64,000 nucleotides of DNA from Mediterraneibacter faecis JCM 15917 (GCA_001312505.1 BBDW01000002.1:62001-126000), one strand, 5' to 3'; positions 1 to 9,455 are shown, counted from the first letter of the stretch. Numbers and translations are program-made. Notes: generated by a model from the letters alone, not told the origin.

Positions 1-69
1 TATATAGAAATTAACTCAGGGTTTCAGAAAATGAGAATCCAATTCGATTTCAACCCGATGAATTTATAG
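1..69 (+). CDS. priA: C-terminal end of PriA (partial)
   Basis: The frame is open from the window edge and ends in RIQFDFNPMNL before a TAG. This resembles the last strand of primosomal protein N' (PriA), the replication-restart helicase, whose C-terminus typically ends in a short 'D.NP..' motif. The assignment rests mainly on gene order, because priA-def-fmt is a common arrangement in clostridia. Only about 22 residues are visible, so no domain can be checked. Confidence 0.55.
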   Translation, partial: YIEINSGFQKMRIQFDFNPMNL

Positions 70-87
70 AAAAGAGAGGAAAGAATA

Positions 88-588
88 ATGGCAATCAGAG
101 AAGTAAGAGAGATGGGCGATGACGTTCTTGAAAAACAGTGTAAACCAGTGACGAAGATGACACTTCGTACAAAGATTTTAATTGAAGACATGCTTGATAC
201 GATGTATGAGAAGATGGGTGTGGGTCTTGCCGCACCGCAGGTTGGTATTCTCAAACAGATTGTAGTGATTGATGTCGGAGAGGGTCCGATCGTTTTGATC
301 AATCCTGAGATCATTGAGACATCCGGTGAGCAGACAGGCGAAGAAGGTTGCTTAAGTGTGCCGGGAAAATGGGGGGGAATCGTGACTCGTCCGAATCACG
401 TAAAGGTACGTGCGCTGGATGAAAATATGGAGGAATTCGAGATAGAAGGAGAAGAACTTCTTGCAAGAGCATTCTGTCATGAGATCGATCACCTGGGAGG
501 ACACCTCTATGTAGAGAAAGTAGAAGGAGAACTGCATGATTCACCGGCCTACAACGAGGAAGATATGGAATACGAAGTGGAGGAATAA
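88..588 (+). CDS. def: Peptide deformylase
   Basis: Removes the N-formyl group from nascent proteins in the cytoplasm. At 166 aa it has the family length and all three motifs: GVGLAAPQVG (about residues 45-54), EEGCLSVPG (about 86-94) and the metal site HEIDH (about 131-135). GAGAGGAAAG precedes the ATG. Two oddities: a 7-G run at 371-377 gives KWGGIV where KxGxV is usual, and the residue after HEIDHL is Gly (HLGG) where Asp is common (HLDG). The second could be a paired insertion and deletion. It sits directly upstream of fmt, the enzyme that adds formyl to initiator tRNA. Confidence 0.96.
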   Translation: MAIREVREMGDDVLEKQCKPVTKMTLRTKILIEDMLDTMYEKMGVGLAAPQVGILKQIVVIDVGEGPIVLINPEIIETSGEQTGEEGCLSVPGKWGGIVTRPNHVKVRALDENMEEFEIEGEELLARAFCHEIDHLGGHLYVEKVEGELHDSPAYNEEDMEYEVEE

Positions 589-591
589 TTG

Positions 592-1530
592 ATGAGAATA
601 ATTTTCATGGGAACACCGGACTTCTCCGTGGGAACACTGGAGGCACTGGTGGGAGCAGGACATGAGGTATGTCTCGTAGTGAGCCAGCCAGATAAACCAA
701 AGGGACGCGGTAAAGAGATGCAGCCAACTCCGGTGAAAGAAGCTGCGATGAAACATGGAATTCCGGTTTATCAGCCTAAGAAAATCCGTGATCCGGAATG
801 TGCAGAGGAACTGAGAAAATATAATGCAGATGTGATGGTTGTCATTGCATTTGGTCAGATCATTCCGAAAGAAATCCTGGAGATGACACCATATGGATGC
901 ATTAATGTACACGCATCTCTACTTCCGAAATACCGTGGTGCCGCGCCAATCCAGTGGTCTATCATCAATGGCGAGGAAGTGACAGGTGTTACAACAATGC
1001 AGATGAACGAAGGACTGGATACAGGCGACATGATCCAGAAGGTTGAAGTGCCGATCACAGAAGATGAGACAGGAGAAAGCCTTCATGATAAGCTTGCAGA
1101 GGCAGGAGCAAAGCTTTGTGTAGAGACTCTGAAAGCTATTGAAGATCATACGGCAACTTTCGAGAAGCAGGGAGAAAGCCCGACAGAATATGCCAGAATG
1201 CTCGATAAGAAGCTTGGAAATATTGACTGGAATACATCCGCAGTACAGATCGAACGTCTGGTGCGTGGCCTGAATTCCTGGCCAAGTGCTTACACACATT
1301 GGGACAAAAAGGTAGTGAAGATCTGGAGAGCAAAAGCAGAGGCTGATGGCACGGTAAAAGCAGAGCCTGGAACAGTGTTGAGTGTAGAGAAAGATTCCTT
1401 TACTGTTCAGACAGGGGATGGCGTCTTACGAGTTCTGGAACTTCAGATTCCGGGGAAAAAGAGAATGGATACGGGAGCTTTCTTAAGGGGATACACAATT
1501 GAAAGCGGAGTTAAATTTACACAGGAATAA
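592..1530 (+). CDS. fmt: Methionyl-tRNA formyltransferase
   Basis: Transfers formyl from 10-formyl-tetrahydrofolate to Met-tRNA(fMet). The ATG at 592 follows the def stop by 3 bases, with GGAGG at the end of def serving as ribosome site; the TTG at 589 is a less likely start. The N-terminal Rossmann/formyltransferase domain has GTPDFSV, the catalytic region NVHASLLPKYRGAAPIQW (about residues 105-122) and GLDTGDM; the C-terminal domain is about 205-312. Length 312 aa is normal and there are no frame defects. It is co-transcribed with def. Confidence 0.97.
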   Translation: MRIIFMGTPDFSVGTLEALVGAGHEVCLVVSQPDKPKGRGKEMQPTPVKEAAMKHGIPVYQPKKIRDPECAEELRKYNADVMVVIAFGQIIPKEILEMTPYGCINVHASLLPKYRGAAPIQWSIINGEEVTGVTTMQMNEGLDTGDMIQKVEVPITEDETGESLHDKLAEAGAKLCVETLKAIEDHTATFEKQGESPTEYARMLDKKLGNIDWNTSAVQIERLVRGLNSWPSAYTHWDKKVVKIWRAKAEADGTVKAEPGTVLSVEKDSFTVQTGDGVLRVLELQIPGKKRMDTGAFLRGYTIESGVKFTQE

Positions 1531-1583
1531 GAGGACTTCTGGAGGGGGGGGACTGCAGATAGATAACAGGAGGTAGTTTTAGT

Positions 1584-2291
1584 ATGTATTATGGATTTTA
1601 TTATGACTGGACTTATATACTGGTACTGATCGGTGTGGTTCTCAGCCTGCTCGCATCATCCCAGGTGAAAGGAACATTTGCAAAATATTCGAAGATCCGC
1701 AGTTATTCAGGGATGACAGGACGAGAAGCGGCAGAACAGATCCTCAGAAGAAATGGAATCTATGATGTGCAGGTGACTCATATCGCGGGAAATCTGACCG
1801 ATCATTATGATCCGAGAAACAAGACACTGGCACTTTCTGATCCGGTTTATAATTCAACTTCTGTAGCAGCAATCGGAGTTGCGGCACATGAGTGTGGTCA
1901 TGCAGTACAGCATTTTGAAGGGTATGCACCTTTATCAATCCGTGGGGCACTTGTGCCGGTCGTAAATTTCGGTTCCATGATTTCCTGGCCATTGATCATT
2001 ATCGGCCTGTTTATGAATGGCCAGATGTCCAGCTTTCTTATTGATATCGGAATTCTGCTCTTTATGGTAGCTGTGGCATTTCATCTTATAACACTTCCGG
2101 TGGAAATCAATGCTTCCAGAAGAGCGGTGAAGGTACTTGGAAATTCAGGAATGCTCCGTGAAGACGAAGTTGGTGGAGTGAAGAAGGTACTTCGGGCAGC
2201 AGCAATGACATATGTGGCAAGTGCGGCTGCAATGATTTTACAGCTTTTACGTTTGTTGATCCTGACAAATGGACGAAGAAGGAATGACTGA
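1584..2291 (+). CDS. Zinc metallopeptidase, YugP family (membrane)
   Basis: A 235-aa membrane protein of the YugP-like neutral zinc metallopeptidase family. The zinc-binding HECGH motif lies in AAHECGHAVQH (about residues 92-102). Hydrophobic segments are at about 8-25, 120-145, 150-170 and 205-225. A 7-G run lies in the upstream spacer (1544-1550). It is placed between fmt and rsmB, a position often seen in Lachnospiraceae. The physiological substrate is unknown and nothing here identifies it. Confidence 0.85.
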   Translation: MYYGFYYDWTYILVLIGVVLSLLASSQVKGTFAKYSKIRSYSGMTGREAAEQILRRNGIYDVQVTHIAGNLTDHYDPRNKTLALSDPVYNSTSVAAIGVAAHECGHAVQHFEGYAPLSIRGALVPVVNFGSMISWPLIIIGLFMNGQMSSFLIDIGILLFMVAVAFHLITLPVEINASRRAVKVLGNSGMLREDEVGGVKKVLRAAAMTYVASAAAMILQLLRLLILTNGRRRND

Positions 2292-2292
2292 C

Positions 2293-2323
2293 GTTGCTGG
2301 TCGCACATCGTGTGAACAGTAAC
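2293..2323 (+). repeat. Dispersed hairpin repeat, copy 1
   Basis: A 31-base imperfect palindrome in the gap between the peptidase and rsmB. The outer arms GTTGCTG and CAGTAAC pair with one G-T, the inner arms TCGCAC and GTGTGA pair with one G-T, and the loop is ATC. Related copies lie at 30702, 38695 and, inverted, at 42073. It is not followed by a T run, so it does not look like a terminator. Confidence 0.75.
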
Positions 2324-2371
2324 TGACTGACAGCAGATAGAAAGAAAAATGCGGAGAATAGGAGATTATTT

Positions 2372-3766
2372 ATGGGAAAGCAGATCAATGAACGCGAGGT
2401 TGTTCTTGAGATTTTGATGGAAATAACAGAGAATGGAGCATATAGTCATAAGATTCTTGGCGATGTTCTGTCAAAATATCAATATCTTGAGAAACGTGAG
2501 CGTGCATTTATCACCAGAGTTGTGGAAGGTACTCTGGAACATATGATAGAAATTGATTATATCTTGAATCAGATTTCTAAGACAAAGGTTAAGAAGATGA
2601 AACCGGTCATCCGTAATATTCTTCGCAGCAGTGTCTATCAGCTGAAATATATGGATAGCGTACCGGATCATGCGGTGTGCAGTGAGGCAGTAAAGCTTGC
2701 AGTTCGAAAAGGATTTTCAGGTCTGCGGGGATATGTGAATGGAGTTCTGAGAAATGTTGTCCGCAAGATGGAGGAGATCGAGTATCCAAAAGAAGATGTA
2801 CAGAGATTGTCTGTGAAATATTCTGTCCCGGAATGGATTCTTTCTTTATGGAAGAAAGAATATGGGGGGGAAGAGATCACAGAAAAGATGGCAGCAGATT
2901 TTCAGAAAGAGAAGCCGATTACGATCCGATGTTGTATGAACCGGGTTACACCGGAAATATTGAAAGAAAAACTGGAAGCAGAAGGAGCGAAAGTAGAAGC
3001 ACATCCGTATCTTCCTTATGCGTTTTATCTTTCAGATTATGATTATCTGGAAGGTCTGGAAAGTTTTCAGGAAGGACTCTTTGCAGTACAGGATATCAGT
3101 TCTATGTTTGTCGGAGAACTGGCAGATCCAAAAGCCGGCGATCATGTAATTGATGTCTGTGCAGCACCGGGAGGAAAATCACTTCATGTGGCAGAGAAGC
3201 TTCAGCTGGCAGATGAAGTGGCGGCGAGAGAGAATGGAACAGAAAAAAAGACAGGACGGGTTGAAGCAAGAGATCTGACCGAATATAAGACAGATCTGAT
3301 CTGGCAGAATATCGACCGTTCCGGACTTGGAAATATTTGTGCTGTATGCAAGGACGCTTCTGTATTTGATGAGTATGATAAGGAAACAGCGGATCTTGTG
3401 ATTGCAGACCTTCCATGTTCAGGTCTTGGCGTGCTTGGCAAAAAACCAGATCTGAAATATCGCGTACAACCGGAAGATCTTGAAGAACTTGCAGATTTGC
3501 AGAGAAAGATTCTGACTTGCGCACAGGCAATCGTCAAGGATGGCGGCACATTGCTGTACAGCACATGTACCGTAAATCCGGGAGAAAACATGGACAATGT
3601 ACACTGGTTCTTGAAAGAATACCCACAATTTGAACTGGACGATATTACAGAAAATCTTTGCAAGGAGTTACGAAGTGATGTGATCGAGAAGGGATGTATC
3701 CAATTCTTCCCGGGAGTTCACGATTGTGACGGATTCTTTATTGCAAGATTTAAGAAAAAAGCATGA
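2372..3766 (+). CDS. rsmB: 16S rRNA m5C967 methyltransferase
   Basis: Methylates C967 of 16S rRNA using SAM. The N-terminal NusB-like RNA-binding domain covers about residues 1-140 and the methyltransferase domain about 235-464. Motif I is DVCAAPGGKS (about 259), the first catalytic Cys is in DLPCSGLG (about 346) and the second in YSTCTVNPGEN (about 397). The protein is 464 aa with a typical C-terminus (DGFFIARFKK). A 7-G run at 2864-2870 gives EYGGEE where relatives usually have one Gly. Confidence 0.96.
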   Translation: MGKQINEREVVLEILMEITENGAYSHKILGDVLSKYQYLEKRERAFITRVVEGTLEHMIEIDYILNQISKTKVKKMKPVIRNILRSSVYQLKYMDSVPDHAVCSEAVKLAVRKGFSGLRGYVNGVLRNVVRKMEEIEYPKEDVQRLSVKYSVPEWILSLWKKEYGGEEITEKMAADFQKEKPITIRCCMNRVTPEILKEKLEAEGAKVEAHPYLPYAFYLSDYDYLEGLESFQEGLFAVQDISSMFVGELADPKAGDHVIDVCAAPGGKSLHVAEKLQLADEVAARENGTEKKTGRVEARDLTEYKTDLIWQNIDRSGLGNICAVCKDASVFDEYDKETADLVIADLPCSGLGVLGKKPDLKYRVQPEDLEELADLQRKILTCAQAIVKDGGTLLYSTCTVNPGENMDNVHWFLKEYPQFELDDITENLCKELRSDVIEKGCIQFFPGVHDCDGFFIARFKKKA

Positions 3767-3854
3767 TTTTCAGGAAATGTGAAAAAATAGAAAAAGCAGA
3801 CAAATAATGTGAATAACTCGCAGAAAAAACGAAATACAGGAGGAAAACTTTAAG

Positions 3855-4895
3855 ATGAAGAAGGATATCCGTGCTTATGGATATGAAGAATTACAGAAAG
3901 AGATGGCGACGATCGGAGAAAAAGCATTTCGTGCAAAACAGATTTATGAATGGCTGCATGTGAAGCTGGTAGATCATTTTGATGAGATGACGAATCTTTC
4001 AAAGGCTTTGAGGGAAAAACTGGAAGAGAATTATGAGATTCTCCCGGTTGTTATGCTGGAGAGACAGATTTCCCAGATTGACGGTACGAACAAGTTTCTG
4101 TTCCGTCTCTATGATGGAAATGTAGTCGAAAGTGTTCTTATGAAATATAAGCATGGAAATTCTGTCTGTATTTCCTCCCAGGTCGGTTGCAGGATGGGAT
4201 GTGCATTCTGTGCATCAACGATCGGAGGTCTGGTGAGAAATCTTTCTCCGTCTGAGATGCTTGGACAGATTTATCAGATTCAGAAGATAAGTGGTGAGAG
4301 GGTTTCAAATGTAGTGATCATGGGAACCGGTGAACCGATGGATAATTACGATAATTTCCTGAAGTTTATTCATTTACTTACAGATGAGCATGGATTGAAC
4401 ATCAGTCAGAGAAATGTCACCGTATCAACCTGCGGAATAGTTCCAAAGATGAAAGAACTGGCGAAAGAGCATTTACAGATCACACTTGCACTTTCACTTC
4501 ACGGTTCCAATCAGGAAAAGCGAAGAAAATTAATGCCGGTTGCAAATAAATATGATATCACAGAAGTACTCGCGGCCTGTGACGAATATTTCAAAGAAAC
4601 CGGCCGGAGAGTGAGTTTTGAGTACAGTCTTGTGCATGGTGTGAATGATACGGATGAGGATGCACAGGAACTGATTCATTTATTAAAGCACAAGAACTGT
4701 CATATCAATCTGATACCGGTCAACCCGGTAAAAGAGCGTGATTTTGTTCGTCCAAGCCGGAAAAGTGCTTTGAATTTCAAAAATAAACTTGAAAAAAGCG
4801 GAATAAATGTTACTATAAGAAGGGAAATGGGCTCTGATATTGACGGAGCCTGCGGTCAGCTCAGGCGCCGCTACGTAGAAACTGAAGGAGAATAG
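3855..4895 (+). CDS. rlmN: 23S rRNA/tRNA (adenine C2) methyltransferase
   Basis: Radical-SAM enzyme that methylates C2 of A2503 in 23S rRNA and A37 of some tRNAs. The 4Fe-4S-binding CxxxCxxC is in GCRMGCAFCAST (Cys 112, 116 and 119), and GTGEPMDN is the SAM-binding GEP motif. The C-terminal conserved Cys is in DGACGQLR. It is 346 aa and intact, with AGGAGGAAAACTTTAAG before the ATG. It follows rsmB, so two rRNA methyltransferases sit together. Confidence 0.97.
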   Translation: MKKDIRAYGYEELQKEMATIGEKAFRAKQIYEWLHVKLVDHFDEMTNLSKALREKLEENYEILPVVMLERQISQIDGTNKFLFRLYDGNVVESVLMKYKHGNSVCISSQVGCRMGCAFCASTIGGLVRNLSPSEMLGQIYQIQKISGERVSNVVIMGTGEPMDNYDNFLKFIHLLTDEHGLNISQRNVTVSTCGIVPKMKELAKEHLQITLALSLHGSNQEKRRKLMPVANKYDITEVLAACDEYFKETGRRVSFEYSLVHGVNDTDEDAQELIHLLKHKNCHINLIPVNPVKERDFVRPSRKSALNFKNKLEKSGINVTIRREMGSDIDGACGQLRRRYVETEGE

Positions 4896-4900
4896 AAGGT

Positions 4901-5650
4901 ATGAAGACATTTTCAATTACAGATGTTGGAATGGTGCGACAGGTAAATCAGGACTACGTCTTTACGACGGGAAAACCACTGGGTATTCTCCAGAACCTGT
5001 TCGTGGTAGCGGATGGTATGGGTGGCCATCAGGCAGGAGATTATGCTTCTAAGTGTACTGTGGAAGTGATGATCAAAGAGATTGCGAAGAGCGAGGGCGA
5101 GGATATCGAACGAGTTCTTGTGAAAGCAATCAAGGCTGCCAATCGTGAGATTATCAAAGAAGCATCCGGTGACGAACATCTGAAGGGGGGGATGGGAACA
5201 ACGGTTGTTGCCGCTACTGTGAAAGAACAGATGCTGTATTTTGCCAATGTAGGAGACAGCCGTCTGTATCTGATCAATCAGGGGGGGATCCAACAGCTAA
5301 GTAAGGATCATTCTCTTGTAGAAGAGATGGTACGTCTTGGTGGAATTAAGCCGGAAGAAGCGAAGCATCATCCGGATAAGAATATTATCACAAGAGCGAT
5401 CGGTGCAAAAGCTGATGTGGATGTGGACTTTTATGAACATCGTCTGAAACGGGGGGGAGACATCATTCTGATGTGTACAGACGGATTAAGTAATATGGTG
5501 GAAGATGAAGAACTTTTCCATATTGTGCAGGGAAGCCGGGATATCGTCGAGGCAGGTGAGATGCTGGTGGAAGCAGCAAAAGAGAATGGAGGAACAGATA
5601 ACATCGGAGTGGTATTGTTTGAGCCATTTGCAGATGAGGTGAGTGTATGA
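4901..5650 (+). CDS. stp: PP2C-family protein phosphatase Stp/PrpC
   Basis: Metal-dependent Ser/Thr phosphatase that reverses PrkC phosphorylation. PPM motifs are VADGMGGH (about residues 32-39), GDSRLYL (about 115), ITRAIG (about 166), MCTDGLSNM (about 191) and GGTDNIGVV (about 230). The stop overlaps the prkC start by 4 bases, so the kinase/phosphatase pair is translationally coupled. Three 7-G runs (5185, 5281, 5451) each add a Gly: KGGMGTT, NQGGIQQ and KRGGDIIL, where family members have one Gly at each place. Confidence 0.96.
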   Translation: MKTFSITDVGMVRQVNQDYVFTTGKPLGILQNLFVVADGMGGHQAGDYASKCTVEVMIKEIAKSEGEDIERVLVKAIKAANREIIKEASGDEHLKGGMGTTVVAATVKEQMLYFANVGDSRLYLINQGGIQQLSKDHSLVEEMVRLGGIKPEEAKHHPDKNIITRAIGAKADVDVDFYEHRLKRGGDIILMCTDGLSNMVEDEELFHIVQGSRDIVEAGEMLVEAAKENGGTDNIGVVLFEPFADEVSV

Positions 5651-7893
5651 TTAAAGAAGGAGTATTTTTAGGAAAACGATACGAGATACTTGGCCGTATC
5701 GGTTCTGGCGGAATGGCAGATGTCTATAAAGGCAAGGATCATAAGCTGAATCGTTTTGTTGCGATCAAGGTGCTGAAGAGCACATATCGTTCGGATGAGA
5801 CGTTTATTAAGAAGTTTTTAAGCGAAGCTCAGGCAGCAGCAGGATTGATGCATCCAAATGTAGTTAATGTCTATGATGTAGGGCAGGATCGCGGTCTTTA
5901 TTATATGGTCATGGAGCTTGTAGAAGGAATTACGCTGAAGGATTACATTGAGAAGAAAGGAAAGCTTTCAGCAAAAGAGACAATCAGTATTTCCATCCAG
6001 ATGGTGACAGGTATTCAGGCAGCGCATAACTGCCATATCATTCATCGGGATATTAAGCCGCAGAATATCATTATTTCCAAAGATGGAAAGGTTAAGGTTA
6101 CTGATTTCGGAATCGCGCGGGCTACGACATCAACGGCAACACAGGCAGTAACAACGACAGTGATGGGATCTGTACATTACACATCTCCGGAACAGGCCAG
6201 AGGCGGTATTGTAGATGAGAAGAGTGATATCTATTCAGCAGGTATCACGATGTATGAGATGATCACCGGGCATGTTCCGTTTGACGGAGATTCGACAGTG
6301 ACGGTTGCTTTGAAACATTTGAATGAAGTGATCAAGTCTCCAGCAGAAGAAGTTCCGGATATTCCGTACAGCCTGGAGTGCATTATTATGAAATGTACGC
6401 AGAAACTGCCGAATAAGCGTTATATGAGCTGCGAGGAGCTGCTTCAGGATCTGAAGCATTCACTGGTAGATCCGGATGGAGATTTTGTAGTTCTTGATGG
6501 TGTGACAAAACGTATGCCGGCAGCATCTCAGGATACAGGACGGACCACGGTTGTTATGTCACAGGATGAACTGAATCGTATGAAGAATCGTCAAAATTAT
6601 AATGATGATTATGACGACGATTACGAGGATGACTATGACGATTACGATGACCGCCGCAGAAGCCGTTATGATGATGACGATGACTACGACGACCGCCGCA
6701 GAAGCCGTTATGATGATGACGATGATTATGATGATCGCCGCAGAAGCCGTTATGATGATGACGATGATTATGATGATCGCCGCAGAAGCCGCTATGATGA
6801 TGATGATTACGACGACCGCCGCAAAGACCGTTATGATGATCGCCGTAAGAAAAATGAAGTGAATAAAGACACGAAGAAGATCATGAAGATTCTTATGGTT
6901 GTTGCCGGTGTTGTGATCGCACTTTTGATCATGTTCCTTGTAGGAAATGCAGTGGGCGTATTTAAAGGTGGAAAAGGAACGACTACACAACAAACAGATT
7001 CAGAGATGGTAAAAGTACCGGATGTGACAGGCAAGACATATGAGGAAGCTCAGAAAGAACTGAACAAATATGATCTCGGAATCCATAAGTCAACTGCGCC
7101 TTCCGATACTGTTGCAAAAGGAAAGATCATCAGCCAGGATCCTGCTGATGGAAAGAAAGTAAAGAAGCATACAACAGTCAATGTTGTGATCAGCAGTGGT
7201 GAAGAAGCTAAAATGACAACGATTCCAAATGTTGTTGGAATGTCGGAAGCTGATGCAGAAAAAGCACTTCAGGATAAGAATCTTGTTGTGAAGAAAGGTG
7301 ATCCGGTCTACAGTGATGATGTGGAACAGGGAGAAGTTGTTTCTGTCAGTCCGAGTGAAGGTGCAGAAGTAAAAGAAGGAACAACGGTCACTCTTGTAAT
7401 AAGCAAGGGAAATCAGCCGGCAACAGTTCCTAAACTTACCGGAAAGTCCCAGTCGGATGCTGAAGCAGCACTTTCACAGGCAGGTTTGTCCGGAAATGCA
7501 ACTGAAGATTACAGTGATACTGTAGAAGAAGGAGTTATTATTTCACAGGACACAGATGCCGGAAAAGAAGTATCTAAAGGTACAACAATCGGATATGTGG
7601 TGAGCAAAGGACCAAAGATGACGGTGGTTACAGTACCGGATCTTTCCTATAAAGACCAGAATACAGCGGAAAAACTGTTGAAGCAGGCAGGACTTACACC
7701 GGAGTATATTGGTGAAGATTATAGTGATGAATATCCAGAAGGACAGGTATTCTATCAGTCTGTTAGCAGTGGTACGCAGGTAGAAAAAGGAACAACTGTC
7801 CAGTATATGGTCAGCAAAGGATCTCAGCCATCAGATCCGGATAGTGGAGATTCCGGAAATGATTCCGGGACAGAAGAGAACACGAATCAATGA
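5647..7893 (+). CDS. prkC: PASTA-domain Ser/Thr protein kinase
   Basis: Membrane kinase that senses muropeptides/lipid II and controls cell-wall metabolism and germination in Firmicutes. The kinase domain (about residues 10-275) has GSGGMADVYKG, VAIKVLK, HRDIKPQN and DFGIARA. A charged linker (about 318-400) is made of Asp/Tyr stretches alternating with DDRRRSRY. One membrane span lies at about 415-438, followed by four PASTA domains (about 452-520, 525-590, 594-657, 662-727) and a Ser/Asp/Gly-rich tail. The 748-aa length is slightly long because of the linker repeats. It is coupled to stp upstream and rsgA downstream. Confidence 0.96.
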   Translation: MIKEGVFLGKRYEILGRIGSGGMADVYKGKDHKLNRFVAIKVLKSTYRSDETFIKKFLSEAQAAAGLMHPNVVNVYDVGQDRGLYYMVMELVEGITLKDYIEKKGKLSAKETISISIQMVTGIQAAHNCHIIHRDIKPQNIIISKDGKVKVTDFGIARATTSTATQAVTTTVMGSVHYTSPEQARGGIVDEKSDIYSAGITMYEMITGHVPFDGDSTVTVALKHLNEVIKSPAEEVPDIPYSLECIIMKCTQKLPNKRYMSCEELLQDLKHSLVDPDGDFVVLDGVTKRMPAASQDTGRTTVVMSQDELNRMKNRQNYNDDYDDDYEDDYDDYDDRRRSRYDDDDDYDDRRRSRYDDDDDYDDRRRSRYDDDDDYDDRRRSRYDDDDYDDRRKDRYDDRRKKNEVNKDTKKIMKILMVVAGVVIALLIMFLVGNAVGVFKGGKGTTTQQTDSEMVKVPDVTGKTYEEAQKELNKYDLGIHKSTAPSDTVAKGKIISQDPADGKKVKKHTTVNVVISSGEEAKMTTIPNVVGMSEADAEKALQDKNLVVKKGDPVYSDDVEQGEVVSVSPSEGAEVKEGTTVTLVISKGNQPATVPKLTGKSQSDAEAALSQAGLSGNATEDYSDTVEEGVIISQDTDAGKEVSKGTTIGYVVSKGPKMTVVTVPDLSYKDQNTAEKLLKQAGLTPEYIGEDYSDEYPEGQVFYQSVSSGTQVEKGTTVQYMVSKGSQPSDPDSGDSGNDSGTEENTNQ
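6647..6849 (+). repeat. Tandem repeat in the PrkC juxtamembrane linker
   Basis: About five degenerate copies of a 39-42 base unit, encoding DDRRRSRYDDDDDY or shorter versions, lie between the kinase domain and the membrane span. The last copies diverge to DDRRKDRY and DDRRKK. The repeat is in frame, so changes in copy number would alter the length of an alternating acidic/basic juxtamembrane segment without breaking the gene. Confidence 0.85.
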
Positions 7894-7910
7894 TAACAGA
7901 GAGCAAGTAT

Positions 7911-8788
7911 ATGCAGGGAAAGATAATAAAAGGGATTGCCGGATTCTACTACGTGAATGTAGTAGAATCCGGAATTTTTGAGTGTAAAGCAAAAGGTGCT
8001 TTTCGAAAAGACGGAATCAAGCCGTTGGTCGGTGATGATGCTGTGATCGAGGTACTTGATGAAAAAGAAATGACAGGAAATATCACAAAGATCTTGCCGC
8101 GTAAGAATGAGTTGATTCGTCCGGCAGTAGCCAATATTGATCAGGCACTGGTTGTGTTTGCAGTGACAAAACCGAAACCACATTATAATCTGTTAGATCG
8201 TTTTCTTGTCATGATGGAACGAAAAGAGATACCTGTCGTATTATGTTTTAATAAGACGGATATTGCAAGCCATCCTGAAATTGCAGAATTGAAAGAAGTT
8301 TATACCGGATGCGGATATCCGGTAATCTTCACAAGTGCTAAGGAAGAAGAAAATATCAGTGAGTTAAAATCACTTTTAAAAGGAAAGACAACTTCGATCG
8401 CAGGTCCTTCCGGTGTTGGAAAATCATCCCTGATCAATCTTCTGCAGTCTGAAGTGAAGATGGAGACAGGAAGTATCAGTAAGAAGATTGACCGTGGGAA
8501 ACATACAACAAGACATTCCGAACTGATCGTGATTGGAGAAGATTCTTATATTATGGATACTCCGGGATTCAGTTCTCTTTATGTCAATGATTTCGAAAAA
8601 GAAGATTTAAAATATTATTTTCCGGAATTCACACCGTTTGAAGGACAGTGCAAGTTCAATGGCTGTGACCATATTCATGAACCCGGATGCGCTGTAAAAG
8701 AGGCAGTTGAAGAAGGAAGATCCATAAGATCAGATATGAAGATTATACGGAGATGTACCGTGAACTAAAGGAAAGAAAGAGGTATTAA
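7911..8788 (+). CDS. rsgA: Ribosome small-subunit GTPase RsgA (frameshifted 3' end)
   Basis: Circularly permuted GTPase that matures the 30S subunit. It has an N-terminal OB fold, NKTDI (G4), GPSGVGKSSLIN (G1, about residues 165-176), DTPGFSSL (G3) and the zinc site CKFNGCDHIHEPGC. I prefer the ATG at 7911 (product starts MQGKI, as in relatives) over 7890, which overlaps the prkC stop. Near 8720 one A seems to be missing (AGAATCC read as AGATCC). Restoring it replaces the tail SIRSDMK with RIHKIRYEDYTEMY and moves the stop from 8768 to 8788, just before rpe. Confidence 0.9.
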
Positions 8789-8792
8789 GTTT

Positions 8793-9455
8793 ATGAAAAA
8801 TATTTTGGCACCATCTATTCTCTCAGCAGATTTCAAGATTTTAGGAGAGCAGTTGAAATTAACAGAAGAAGCAGGCGCAGAGTATATTCATTTTGATGTG
8901 ATGGACGGAATGTTCGTTCCAAGCATTTCCTTTGGAATGCCTGTTCTCGCATCGATCAAGGGAGCAACAACACAGACACTGGATGTTCATCTCATGGTGA
9001 CAGAACCGATTCGTTATGTGGAAGAATTCGTGAAAGCAGGAGCAGATATCGTTACAGTTCATTATGAAGCATGTGAAGATCTGCAGGCAACAATTGATAA
9101 AATCCATGCAGCAGGAGCGAAAGTGGGAATTTCTATTAAACCAAAGACACCGGTTGATGTACTGCTTCCATATCTGGATCAGGCAGAGATGTTTCTGATC
9201 ATGTCTGTAGAACCGGGATTTGGCGGACAGGCATTTATTCCGGAATCACTGGAGCGTATCAGTGAATTGAGAAACCTTCTGAATGAAAAAGGACTTACAA
9301 CTGATATTGAAGTAGATGGTGGAATATATCATAAAAACGTGGCAGAAGTACTTGCAGCCGGAGCGAATGTAATGGTCTCAGGTTCAGGCGTTTTTAAAGG
9401 TGATATCAAAGATAATACAGCAAAGTTTATGGAGATTTTAAACGGCAATGTGTAA
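8793..9455 (+). CDS. rpe: Ribulose-phosphate 3-epimerase
   Basis: Interconverts ribulose-5-phosphate and xylulose-5-phosphate in the pentose phosphate pathway. This intact 220-aa TIM barrel has all family motifs: APSILSADF (about 4-12), HFDVMDGMFVPSISFG (about 33-48), DVHLMVTEP (about 64-72), VEPGFGGQAF (about 141-150) and VDGGI (about 177). It starts 4 bases after the reconstructed rsgA stop and overlaps thiN by 8 bases. The rsgA-rpe-thiN order is a conserved Firmicute cluster. Confidence 0.97.
   Translation: MKNILAPSILSADFKILGEQLKLTEEAGAEYIHFDVMDGMFVPSISFGMPVLASIKGATTQTLDVHLMVTEPIRYVEEFVKAGADIVTVHYEACEDLQATIDKIHAAGAKVGISIKPKTPVDVLLPYLDQAEMFLIMSVEPGFGGQAFIPESLERISELRNLLNEKGLTTDIEVDGGIYHKNVAEVLAAGANVMVSGSGVFKGDIKDNTAKFMEILNGNV

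Noticed and set aside
6647-6849. Possible CRISPR-like array
   Set aside because: The repeats are contiguous, in frame with prkC and degenerate, with no unique spacers and no cas genes.
6559-6993. A 144-codon minus-strand reading frame rich in Ile/Val/Ala opposite the PrkC linker
   Set aside because: It is the antisense of the Asp/Tyr/Arg repeat; its composition follows from the repeat and it has no ribosome site or family pattern.
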